Made by a program: the position numbers and the translations under genes. This document shows positions 1-5,856 of a DNA stretch of 8,375 nucleotides, piece after piece. The notes under the pieces were generated by a model. The model ran no database searches. It saw nothing but the letters and a program-made list of their open reading frames with translations, and was not told where the DNA came from. Source of the stretch: Acidobacteriota bacterium (GTDB taxonomy: Bacteria; Acidobacteriota; Blastocatellia; Pyrinomonadales; Pyrinomonadaceae); assembly GCA_023415725.1 (NCBI GenBank), contig JAEZJR010000310.1, positions 1-8,375 of the forward strand. The letters run 5' to 3'. How positions within the stretch are numbered: position 1 is the first letter of the stretch; the number at the start of each line of letters is the position of its first letter.

Positions 1-34
1 CTACTCCATCGCCGGGTAATACTACAAGTTTCAT
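1..34 (-). CDS. leuB: 3-isopropylmalate dehydrogenase, N-terminal fragment (cut by window edge)
   Basis: Read on the minus strand from an ATG at 34, the last bases encode M-K-L-V-V-L-P-G-D-G-V before the window ends. This matches the start of LeuB/isocitrate-dehydrogenase-family enzymes, whose first strand and loop read roughly 'KIAVLPGDGIGPE'. LeuB is the NAD-dependent dehydrogenase that oxidises and decarboxylates 3-isopropylmalate, a cytoplasmic step of leucine synthesis. The ATG lies 3 bases (TTT) after the leuA stop, with no clear Shine-Dalgarno, so translational coupling to leuA is likely. Only 11 full codons are visible. The call rests on that short motif plus the leuA neighbour, which together are quite specific. 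Confidence 0.85.
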   Translation of the reverse strand, partial: MKLVVLPGDGV

Positions 35-37
35 AAA

Positions 38-1210
38 CTAAGCCGCGATGGCGACGGGTGAGCATCGAGCCAATGCGATGAGGTCCTGATCGTATATCTT
101 CTTTTTCTTGTCCGCGAGGTTTGTGAAGCGGGTGTAAACCTCGTCGATCTCTTCTTTATCAAACTCGAAACCCAACTCCAGGAAACGAGAGACAAGGGCA
201 TGTCGGCCGGAATGTTTGCCAAGCACGATGTCGTTGTTCGGCACACCGACCGATTCGGGCGTCATTATCTCGTAGCACAGCGGGTTGCTCAAAACACCAT
301 GCTGGTGGATCCCGGCCTCGTGGGCGAACGCGTTACGGCCGACTATCGCCTTGTTCGGCTGCACGCCGAAACTGATCATCGAAGTGAGCAGCTGGCTCGT
401 CGCGTAAAGCTGGGTCGTGTCGATATTGTTACCGATCGGAATGCGGTCGGAACGCACGGCCGTTGCCATGATCACTTCCTCCAGGGCTGCGTTTCCTGCT
501 CGTTCGCCGATTCCGTTGATCGTACATTCCACTTGCCGGGCACCGGCCTCGATCGCGGCCAGAGTATTCGCGACCGCGAGGCCGAGGTCGTTGTGGCAGT
601 GCACGCTGATCGTGATGTCACGCCCGCGCACCACGCGTTCGTTCACGGTACCGATAAGGGAAGCGAATTCGTTCGGGAGCGAGTAACCGACCGTGTCCGG
701 GATGTTCAAAATCGTTGCCCCGGCGTCCGCGGCGGCCTCCAGCACCTCGCAGAGGTAATCGATGTCGCTTCGAGTCGCATCTTCCGCGGAAAACTCCACT
801 TCCTCGGCGAGCCCCGCTGCCATTCGCACCGCGTTGCTCGTCATCTCGAGCACTTCGGCGCGCGTTTTTTTTAATTTGAATTCGAGATGGATATCGGAGG
901 TGGCAATGAATGTGTGGATCCGCGATCTTGCCGCGGGCTTCAATGCCTCGGCGGCACGAGCGATGTCGTTTTCAGTGGTACGGGCGAGAGCAGCGATCCG
1001 GGCAGTTCGACATTCCCCTGCGATGGCTTTGACCGAGTGAAAGTCGCCTTCGGAAGCGATCGGGAAACCCGCCTCGATCACGTCAACGCCCAAATGCTCC
1101 AATTGTCGGGCAAGCTCTATTTTTTCTTCAAGGAACATTGAACAGCCCGGCGACTGCTCCCCATCGCGCAAAGTGGTATCGAAAATGGCGATCTTTTCAG
1201 TGCTCATCAT
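38..1210 (-). CDS. leuA: 2-isopropylmalate synthase, short form without regulatory domain
   Basis: Condenses acetyl-CoA with 2-oxoisovalerate, the committed step of leucine synthesis. The TIM-barrel catalytic domain starts with FDTTLRDGEQSPG (residues 10-22; metal ligand D11, catalytic R15). It continues through VHCHND (203-208; metal ligands H204 and H206) and GIGERAGN (233-240; metal ligand N240). The subdomain II motif HEAGIHQHGV (297-306) and GKHSGRHAL (331-339) are intact. The protein ends at residue 390 just after 'YDQDLIAL', whereas full-length bacterial LeuA has about 510-525 residues with a C-terminal leucine-binding domain. Because leuB starts 3 bases later, the short form looks natural rather than frameshifted. 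Two ATG codons are adjacent (1210 and 1207). The AGGAG at 1220-1216 is 5 bases from the first and 8 from the second, so the second may be used. Citramalate or homocitrate synthase is less likely given the leuB neighbour. Confidence 0.95.
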   Translation of the reverse strand: MMSTEKIAIFDTTLRDGEQSPGCSMFLEEKIELARQLEHLGVDVIEAGFPIASEGDFHSVKAIAGECRTARIAALARTTENDIARAAEALKPAARSRIHTFIATSDIHLEFKLKKTRAEVLEMTSNAVRMAAGLAEEVEFSAEDATRSDIDYLCEVLEAAADAGATILNIPDTVGYSLPNEFASLIGTVNERVVRGRDITISVHCHNDLGLAVANTLAAIEAGARQVECTINGIGERAGNAALEEVIMATAVRSDRIPIGNNIDTTQLYATSQLLTSMISFGVQPNKAIVGRNAFAHEAGIHQHGVLSNPLCYEIMTPESVGVPNNDIVLGKHSGRHALVSRFLELGFEFDKEEIDEVYTRFTNLADKKKKIYDQDLIALARCSPVAIAA

Positions 1211-1215
1211 GAATT

Positions 1216-1220
1216 CTCCT
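1216..1220 (-). promoter_or_regulatory. Shine-Dalgarno of leuA
   Basis: AGGAG on the minus strand, 5 bases before the first and 8 bases before the second of the two tandem leuA ATG codons. The longer spacing favours the second ATG at 1207, which would give a protein starting MSTEK. Confidence 0.75.
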
Positions 1221-1264
1221 ATTCGGGATCGAGAAAAACTGGTCAGTAGCGGTCACTGCGATGA

Positions 1265-1294
1265 ATGATAGAGGCGGTATTTGCTCAAAGTCAA
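1265..1294 (-). promoter_or_regulatory. Candidate sigma70-type promoter of leuAB
   Basis: On the minus strand TTGACT (1294-1289) is followed after 18 bases by TATCAT (1270-1265), each 5 of 6 matches to the consensus. Transcription would start near 1258, leaving an untranslated leader of roughly 48 bases. That is too short for a leader-peptide attenuator, and no attenuator hairpin is seen. An ATTAG pentamer (1300-1296, minus strand) sits one base upstream of the -35 element, where a LysR-type activator would contact the promoter. The -35/-10 match is seen directly; promoter activity is inferred. Confidence 0.55.
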
Positions 1295-1349
1295 TCTAAT
1301 GTAAATGGTAAAATCATAAAGAAAAATAATGATACGATTAGCCATTTTC

Positions 1350-1358
1350 TGCGATAAT
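1350..1358 (+). promoter_or_regulatory. Candidate extended -10 of the lysR promoter
   Basis: TGC-GATAAT fits an extended -10 element (TGn followed by a 5 of 6 match to TATAAT). No good -35 is seen at normal spacing. Transcription would start near 1365, putting the CTAAT-N11-ATTAG dyad inside the short leader. That position suits autorepression. Confidence 0.35.
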
Positions 1359-1371
1359 GCTTAAACTAGTC

Positions 1372-1392
1372 CTAATCATCACAGTCAATTAG
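1372..1392. promoter_or_regulatory. LysR-type operator, CTAAT-N11-ATTAG
   Basis: A perfect 5-bp inverted repeat, CTAAT (1372-1376) and ATTAG (1388-1392), is separated by exactly 11 bases. This is the classical T-N11-A architecture bound by LysR-family regulators. It ends 7 bases before the start codon of the divergent lysR gene. A further CTAAT half-site lies at 1296-1300 against the leuA -35 and an ATTAG at 1337-1341, so the spacer carries four copies of the pentamer. The site is seen directly; binding by the adjacent regulator is inferred from family knowledge. Confidence 0.55.
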
Positions 1393-1399
1393 CCATAGA

Positions 1400-2281
1400 A
1401 TGGACATAAATCAGCTTGAAGTCTTGATAGCGGTGGCCCGTGAAAAAAGCTTCTCGAGGGCCGCGGATGTGCTCGGGCGAACACAGCCCGCAGTCAGTCA
1501 GGCCGTTCGACGGCTTGAACAGGAGATCGGGGAGAAACTGTTCGACCGTTCGTCAAAGGACGGAACGCTCACGGCCGCTGGGGAACTGCTGGTGGATTAT
1601 GCACGGCAGATGATGAATCTACGGCATGCGGCTAACACCGCCCTGCGCGAGATGCGAAATCTCCAGAACGGAAAGGTGACCATCAGCGCTAACGAACATA
1701 CGGTCTTCTACCTCTTGCCCATCATCGAGGAGTTCCGCCAGCGTCATCCCGCCATAAAGATCGAGGTTCAGCGCGGGGTCGCGAGCCGCATCCCCGAACA
1801 GATCACCGCCCGCGAGGTGGAACTGGGGGTCATCTCCTTCAAACCGAACGACGCTTCGTTGCGTTCGATATCGGTCCTTAATGACGAGCTGGTCCTTATC
1901 GTCGCGCCCGGACACAGATTGGCCGACCGGCCGTCGGTATCGATCCGCGATCTTGCGGACGAGACGTTCATAGCCCACAACGCCCCGTCGCCCTACCGAA
2001 AGAAGGTGATCGAAACGTTTGATAAGTACGATACGCGTTTGAATATTTCGGTAGAGTTACCTTCCCTTGAGGCGATCAAACGGCTCGTGGAAAGGGGAAC
2101 CGGGATCGCCCTTGTGCCCAAACTAACTGCAAAATCGGAGATCGCCGCCGGGCAATTGGCCGGCCTTTCCGTAAAGGAAATGAAACTCGAGCGTAAATTG
2201 AACATCGTCTACCGAAAGAACTCCGTGCTCTCGCACGCGTCCCAGGAGTTCCTCAAGATCGCGCGGGAAATGGCCAAATAA
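1400..2281 (+). CDS. LysR-family transcriptional regulator, divergent from leuA
   Basis: A 293-residue protein of standard LysR length. The N-terminal winged helix-turn-helix covers about residues 1-60, with the recognition region KSFSRAADVLGRTQPAVSQA at 16-35 and the wing around LFDRSSKDGTLTAAG. A linker helix (about 60-88) follows, then a periplasmic-binding-protein-like effector domain from about 92 to 290. The start MDINQLEVLIAVAREKSFSRAA aligns with typical family starts, although there is no strong Shine-Dalgarno. Divergent orientation from leuAB over a 189-bp spacer containing a T-N11-A dyad suggests control of itself and of leucine synthesis. The effector cannot be read from sequence. 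An intermediate or precursor of the pathway is a reasonable guess, but regulation of a distant gene set is also possible. Confidence 0.93.
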   Translation: MDINQLEVLIAVAREKSFSRAADVLGRTQPAVSQAVRRLEQEIGEKLFDRSSKDGTLTAAGELLVDYARQMMNLRHAANTALREMRNLQNGKVTISANEHTVFYLLPIIEEFRQRHPAIKIEVQRGVASRIPEQITAREVELGVISFKPNDASLRSISVLNDELVLIVAPGHRLADRPSVSIRDLADETFIAHNAPSPYRKKVIETFDKYDTRLNISVELPSLEAIKRLVERGTGIALVPKLTAKSEIAAGQLAGLSVKEMKLERKLNIVYRKNSVLSHASQEFLKIAREMAK

Positions 2282-2344
2282 AAATCTCTTCCCAATCTGA
2301 GCAAATACATTTAGATTTAAGTTGCGTAACGGAAAATAAACCCT

Positions 2345-3466
2345 ATGTTCGAACAATTCACGCTTGGCATCGAGGAAGAATTCCAGATCGTTGACCCCGT
2401 TACCCGCGAACTTAAGTCGCATGTGTCCGAGATCCTGGACGAAGGGAAGCTGCTCCTCGGTGAGCAGATAAAACCGGAGATGATCCAGTCGATGATCGAG
2501 GTCGGCACGGGCATCTGCCGGAACGTGCAGGAAGCCCATGAGGACATCACCAAGCTCCGGTGCATCATTTCGACGCTCGCACGTAAGAAAGGAATGGAGA
2601 TCGTCGCCGCGTCGACGCATCCATTCTCAAAATGGTCCGAGCAGACCATCTACGAGCACGACCGCTACAAGCTCCTCGTCGATGAGCTGCAAATGGTCGC
2701 CCGCAGCCTGCTGATATTTGGGCTGCATGTGCATGTCGGCGTGGAGGACCCGGAGAGGCGTATTCATATCATGAATGCGGCCCGTTATTTCATCCCTCAT
2801 GTGCTCGCCATGACGACATCCTCGCCATTCTGGCTCGGGTTCAATACCGGTCTTAAATCCTACCGGAGCGAGGTGTTCAAGAAGTTCCCGCGAACCGATA
2901 TCCCCGACCATTTCGAGTCGTACCAGCAATACCAGAGCTATGTCGATCTGTTAGTTAAGATGAACTGCATAGAGGACGGCACGAAGATCTGGTGGGATGT
3001 GCGGCCGCATGCGAAGTTCCCGACGCTTGAGTTTCGCATTTGCGACATTCCGACGCGCGTTGAAGACACTATAGCTGTAACGGCTCTGTTTCAGGCGATA
3101 GTTGCGAAACTGAATCTACTTATTGATAAGAATCTTGGCTTCCGCCTCTACCACCGCCGCCTGATCCAGGAGAACAAGTGGCGTGCGGTCCGTTACGGAC
3201 TCGACGGCAAATTGCTCGATTTGGGTAAACAGAAAGAAGTGCCCGTTAAGGACCTCATTCGTGAATTGTTGGAATTCGTAGATGAGGTTATCGATCCGCT
3301 CGGCTCCCGAAAAGAGATCGAGCACATCCATACGATCCTGGAACGCGGAACGTCCGCCGATGAGCAACTTCGCGTATTCGAAGAATCCGGTGGCGATTTC
3401 AACGCCGTAGTGGATATGCTGATCCGGAACACTCTTGAGAAGGTGCCGGACCCTTGTTTCGATTAA
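2345..3466 (+). CDS. ybdK: YbdK/GCS2-family carboxylate-amine ligase
   Basis: A 373-residue protein, the same length class as E. coli YbdK (about 372). Family motifs are the N-terminal LGIEEEFQIVD (7-17), SMIEVGTGIC (49-58), GLHVHVG (126-132) and WWDVRPH...PTLEFRICDIP (216-235). Glutamates and histidines in these motifs would bind ATP-Mg and substrate, as in glutamate-cysteine ligases. The family forms amide or peptide bonds through an acyl-phosphate; YbdK itself shows only weak glutamate-cysteine ligase activity, so the true substrates here are unknown. The protein is cytoplasmic, with no signal peptide. It lies 63 bases after lysR on the same strand and could be read through from it; the weak GGA at about 2332 is the only ribosome-binding candidate. 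Nothing nearby completes a glutathione pathway, so a general carboxylate-amine ligase label is safest. Confidence 0.92.
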   Translation: MFEQFTLGIEEEFQIVDPVTRELKSHVSEILDEGKLLLGEQIKPEMIQSMIEVGTGICRNVQEAHEDITKLRCIISTLARKKGMEIVAASTHPFSKWSEQTIYEHDRYKLLVDELQMVARSLLIFGLHVHVGVEDPERRIHIMNAARYFIPHVLAMTTSSPFWLGFNTGLKSYRSEVFKKFPRTDIPDHFESYQQYQSYVDLLVKMNCIEDGTKIWWDVRPHAKFPTLEFRICDIPTRVEDTIAVTALFQAIVAKLNLLIDKNLGFRLYHRRLIQENKWRAVRYGLDGKLLDLGKQKEVPVKDLIRELLEFVDEVIDPLGSRKEIEHIHTILERGTSADEQLRVFEESGGDFNAVVDMLIRNTLEKVPDPCFD

Positions 3467-3571
3467 GTTAGTCCAGACTGGCCTTTCCACGTTTCTGGAA
3501 CCCCTTGCCATATTAATCTTTATTTTAAATGGATAAATAGGGGCAACTTCGCCCTCAACTGTTCAACAATG

Positions 3572-3597
3572 TTTGCAATTGCTTGACATCGTGCAAA
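3572..3597. repeat. Inverted repeat around the -35 of the pilin promoter
   Basis: TTTGCA (3572-3577) and TGCAAA (3592-3597) form a perfect 6-bp inverted repeat with a 14-base spacer that encloses the TTGACA element. A palindrome GCAATTGC (3575-3582) directly abuts the -35. The location is right for an operator controlling the pilin operon. The binding protein is unknown and the arms are short, so this is tentative. Confidence 0.35.
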
Positions 3598-3613
3598 TTA
3601 AGTAGTAAATAAT
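3583..3613 (+). promoter_or_regulatory. Candidate promoter of the minor pilin operon
   Basis: A consensus -35 TTGACA (3583-3588) is followed after 19 bases by AATAAT (3608-3613, 5 of 6 matches); TAAATA at 3606-3611 would give 17-base spacing with a poorer match. It lies in an AT-rich stretch upstream of the first pilin gene. The upstream in-frame ATG at 3612 falls inside this -10 element, which argues that translation starts at 3684, leaving an untranslated leader of roughly 60 bases. Confidence 0.5.
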
Positions 3614-3683
3614 GTGTGGGCGAAAATGCCCTCTTTCCGATAAACCGCCTCCCGGATCCGCAGATCATACCCGATCGAACGCC

Positions 3684-4616
3684 ATGCAAAACACAGGTTC
3701 ACAACGTAATGACGCCGGTTTTTCCTTGATCGAACTATTCATTGTTCTGATCGTGGTTGGGGTGTTGGTGACCCTTGCGGTGCTGGGATTTGGTGCATCC
3801 GCTTCCAGCCTGAACCGACAGAACATTTCGAGGGAATTCAAGGTAGCTCTCGAGCGGGCCCGCTACGATTCGGTCAAACGGCGACCATCAACGTGCGAAG
3901 ATATGTCGCGGGTCGAGATACTGAGCAAAACGTCATTTCGACTCCTGACCGACACGAATCGCAACGGAACGATAGAGGCGGCAGAAGCCTCGATGTTTGA
4001 TTTTGCAGGTCGAAGCCAAACGGAGATCGTCGGCGACGCCTCGATGGTGTTCCCGATAACTATCCGCTTCGACGGCCGCGGCAACACTTCATCGGGAACC
4101 TGCTCGGCCCAAACCGACACGTACGCCTCGACGACCTTTTGCGAGTTGCCGTGCACGATCACTACGGCCAACGCCGAGAACGCTACCGTTATTTACGTAT
4201 CGCCGACGGGCACCACTGCACTGTTAGCCGGAGGTGAAAGCATCGCGAGCGTCGACCCTCCGCCGGTCTCGACAGTGAGCCCTACGGTGCAGGTAAATCC
4301 GCTTCTTGCGGTCTGGAACGCCATTACCAGCGGCAGCCCAACACCCGGTCCCAGTCCGTCTCCATCCATTCCGGCTGACCCTGATCCCTCCCCCACCACT
4401 ACGCCTGACCCTGGGCCATCGCCCACTACTACTCCGGACCCCGGCCCGTCGCCGACTGGTACACCGGACCCCGACCCTTCCCCATCTACGCCCACCCCAA
4501 GTCCGACAGCCACCCCGCTTCCGGACTGTGCTAAGAATCAACGACCTGGCAGCCCGGCCGTGTGCGTGTGCAAATTGCCGTGGACTGTCGGTAACAACGG
4601 CAAATGTCAGCCTTAA
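3684..4616 (+). CDS. FimT/GspH-like minor pseudopilin with Pro/Thr/Ser tail and four-cysteine C-terminal module
   Basis: A 310-residue prepilin. The 12-residue leader ends in G12, and the mature protein begins FSLIELFIVLIVV, with E17 at the +5 position needed for assembly, followed by the hydrophobic stalk (13-37). The globular part (about 45-200) resembles FimT/GspH and contains an EF-hand-like loop, DTNRNGTIEAAE (90-101). Residues about 219-280 are a Pro/Thr/Ser/Asp linker containing four decapeptides of type PDPxPSPTxT (231-270). The tail 282-308 holds cysteines spaced C-x11-C-x-C-x11-C, reminiscent of a small EGF-like knot. A usual FimT/GspH has about 150-200 residues, so this one is elongated. 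The start at 3684 is chosen over the in-frame ATG at 3612 because that codon lies in a likely -10 box and would give an overlong leader; neither has a good Shine-Dalgarno. It is first of four consecutive prepilin-like genes and likely acts at the fibre tip or base. Confidence 0.85.
   Translation: MQNTGSQRNDAGFSLIELFIVLIVVGVLVTLAVLGFGASASSLNRQNISREFKVALERARYDSVKRRPSTCEDMSRVEILSKTSFRLLTDTNRNGTIEAAEASMFDFAGRSQTEIVGDASMVFPITIRFDGRGNTSSGTCSAQTDTYASTTFCELPCTITTANAENATVIYVSPTGTTALLAGGESIASVDPPPVSTVSPTVQVNPLLAVWNAITSGSPTPGPSPSPSIPADPDPSPTTTPDPGPSPTTTPDPGPSPTGTPDPDPSPSTPTPSPTATPLPDCAKNQRPGSPAVCVCKLPWTVGNNGKCQP
4374..4493 (+). repeat. Four 30-bp in-frame repeats encoding PDPxPSPTxT
   Basis: Units at 4374, 4404, 4434 and 4464 encode ADPDPSPTTT, PDPGPSPTTT, PDPGPSPTGT and PDPDPSPSTP. 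Neighbouring copies differ at many third codon positions (for example CCT/CCG, GGG/GGC and CCA/CCG) while the peptide stays nearly constant. This suggests an older repeat kept for its protein sequence rather than a fresh slippage expansion. Such linkers are extended, and may be glycosylated, spacers between domains. Confidence 0.8.
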
Positions 4617-4644
4617 TTCAAAAGCGGTTTCAACCTCTCCGTCC

Positions 4645-4650
4645 AGGAGG
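4645..4650 (+). promoter_or_regulatory. Strong Shine-Dalgarno that sets the pilV start
   Basis: AGGAGG lies 7 bases before the ATG at 4658. It decides the start in favour of 4658 over the longer in-frame ATG at 4604, which overlaps the end of the preceding gene and has no ribosome-binding site. Confidence 0.85.
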
Positions 4651-4657
4651 ACCGAGC

Positions 4658-5146
4658 ATGAATATTTTTCGCACAAAACGATCGATGCCTTCCGTCAGTT
4701 CCTGTGAATCCGGGATGTCATTGATCGAAACCACCATCGCCCTCGTGATCATCATGATCGCGCTCCTGGGAGTCGTGCATGCATTCACTTACGCGGTGAC
4801 CTTCAACGCGGGTAACGCCGTAAGGTCCGAGGGGCTCGCCATACTGCAGCGAGAAGTGGAGAAAATGCGCGCGGCAAAATGGACCTCCAGCGGAATAGCC
4901 CCGGAAGTCGCAGGCACCGGACCGACATGCAATCCGGTCGTTACGATCGATACTACAAGCTCGAACGGAGGGAGCTTTCAGATCGAACGCACTGTCGATG
5001 ACGATCCCTTCACAGATGGGTGTCAGGTTGACGCGGCCACGCAGTTAAAGGAGGTCACCTTGACCGTTCGGCCGCCCGTCACGAACGAGGCATGGCGGTT
5101 CGCGGTGCCGGCCACCGTGGTATTCAGGCGAACTCGAGGGAACTGA
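4658..5146 (+). CDS. pilV: PilV/GspI-like minor prepilin
   Basis: A 162-residue prepilin. A long, basic 19-residue leader ends in ESG, and the mature protein starts MSLIETTIALVIIMIALLGV (20-39), with E24 at +5 and a single hydrophobic helix to about residue 49. The following helix, SEGLAILQREVEKMRAAKW (57-75), is typical of PilV/GspI proteins, whose post-stalk segment reads like 'A-x-x-L-A-x-x-x-x-E-x-x-R'. Two cysteines in the mature part (C91, C122) could form a disulfide. An internal ATG at codon 10 would give a shorter leader, but the AGGAGG at 4645-4650 supports 4658. It begins 41 bases after the first pilin's stop and ends 1 base before the next gene, so it is co-transcribed. The likely role is a subunit of the pilus initiation complex in the inner membrane and periplasm. 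PilV versus GspI cannot be settled from this window. Confidence 0.88.
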   Translation: MNIFRTKRSMPSVSSCESGMSLIETTIALVIIMIALLGVVHAFTYAVTFNAGNAVRSEGLAILQREVEKMRAAKWTSSGIAPEVAGTGPTCNPVVTIDTTSSNGGSFQIERTVDDDPFTDGCQVDAATQLKEVTLTVRPPVTNEAWRFAVPATVVFRRTRGN

Positions 5147-5147
5147 A

Positions 5148-5828
5148 ATGGTGATGAAAACGCATAAAGGCCAAAAAGGTTTCTCGCTCGTCGAATTGAT
5201 CATCGCGACGACGGTCATGCTCATTCTGCTCAGTGTCGTTTCGACGCTGATCGCCCGAGCGTTCAGTGTCCGTCAGCGCGAATCGCGCCGTTCCGACGCT
5301 CTCGTTTCGGTCCAAGCCGCCCTGAACGTGATATCCCGGGAGGTTGGGAATTCCGGCTTCGGTATCTACAGTGATTCGCTGACTCGCGTGCCTAGCAATG
5401 GTATCGTCCTCGGCGATTCAAGTGATACCCGGATCCACATGCGTTCGAACATGTGGAACCAGGGTGACAAAGACGACTGCGACAATAACGTCCCGGACAC
5501 CGCGTGCATGACTGACCAGGCAGGGGAGGACGTTACATACTATCTGGATCCGACAAGTCAATCGATAGTTCGATACGATCCGAATGACACCCCGACCACA
5601 TCGGTGGTGGTCAATCGGGTAAGTTCACTCAAATTCTGGTACTACAATTACGATCCTTCGACCGGAATAGTTACTGAATCGGCCACACCAACGGCTTCGA
5701 CGAGCCGAGTCAAGATCACCGTCGAGGCGGTCCTCGAACGCGTCGTCGGCCAGGTGAACCCATCGAGCGTTACATACGAGTCGCAGGTCACGCTGCGCAA
5801 CGCGAGCTACATGCTCAAACAGTACTAG
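5148..5828 (+). CDS. pilW: PilW/GspJ-like minor prepilin
   Basis: A 226-residue prepilin. The basic leader MVMKTHKGQKG (1-11) is followed by FSLVELIIATTVMLILLSVV (12-31), with E16 at +5. The stalk continues into RRSDALVSVQAALNVISREV (47-66), characteristic of PilW/GspJ-type proteins, followed by 'GNSGFGI'. A long beta-rich region carries an acidic loop with C111 and C120, probably disulfide-bonded, and 'EDVTYYLD' (127-134), a common PilW strand. The start ATG at 5148 has GAGGGA 6 bases upstream and follows the pilV stop by 1 base; the in-frame ATG at 5154 is the only close alternative. The protein would be cleaved and N-methylated by a prepilin peptidase encoded elsewhere, and would join the PilV- and PilX-like neighbours in the initiation complex. 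Confidence 0.88.
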   Translation: MVMKTHKGQKGFSLVELIIATTVMLILLSVVSTLIARAFSVRQRESRRSDALVSVQAALNVISREVGNSGFGIYSDSLTRVPSNGIVLGDSSDTRIHMRSNMWNQGDKDDCDNNVPDTACMTDQAGEDVTYYLDPTSQSIVRYDPNDTPTTSVVVNRVSSLKFWYYNYDPSTGIVTESATPTASTSRVKITVEAVLERVVGQVNPSSVTYESQVTLRNASYMLKQY

Positions 5829-5856
5829 TTTTGGAACTATTCGGAGCTTGACCCGT

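Larger units (their letters stand above)
1337..1396 (+). repeat. Pair of 9-bp direct repeats ATTAGCCAT in the divergent spacer
   Basis: ATTAGCCAT occurs at 1337-1345 and again at 1388-1396, 51 bases apart start to start, close to five helical turns. The second copy overlaps the right arm of the LysR-type dyad. This spacing is compatible with two bound regulator units on one face of the DNA, but a chance repeat in this AT-rich spacer cannot be excluded. Confidence 0.4.

Noticed and set aside
200..874. 224-codon plus-strand open frame opposite leuA
   Set aside because: It lies entirely antisense to a clearly conserved enzyme gene, and its translation shows no recognisable domain; it is a by-product of leuA codon usage.
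1211..1258. Leucine attenuator upstream of leuA
   Set aside because: The leader is about 48 bases with no leucine-rich short ORF and no competing hairpins.
3472..3499. Possible terminator hairpin TCCAGA...TCTGGA after the ybdK-like gene
   Set aside because: The stem is only 6 bp with a 16-base loop and no clean T-run directly after it, so it is too weak to call.
3612..3683. 24-codon N-terminal extension of the first pilin from the ATG at 3612
   Set aside because: The codon falls inside a likely -10 element, the leader would be unusually long at 36 residues, and the ATG at 3684 gives a normal 12-residue prepilin leader.
3614..3683. Cyclic-di-GMP (GEMM) or other riboswitch in the pilin leader
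   Set aside because: The leader is only about 60-70 bases long and the conserved GEMM segments are not found; a short GGGC/GCCC hairpin alone is not enough.
4374..4493. CRISPR-like or intergenic tandem repeat
   Set aside because: The 30-bp units are contiguous, in frame and within a coding sequence, with no spacers; they encode a protein linker.
4604..4657. Upstream start of pilV overlapping the preceding gene
   Set aside because: It has no ribosome-binding site, while ATG 4658 has AGGAGG at 7-base spacing and yields a proper class III leader.
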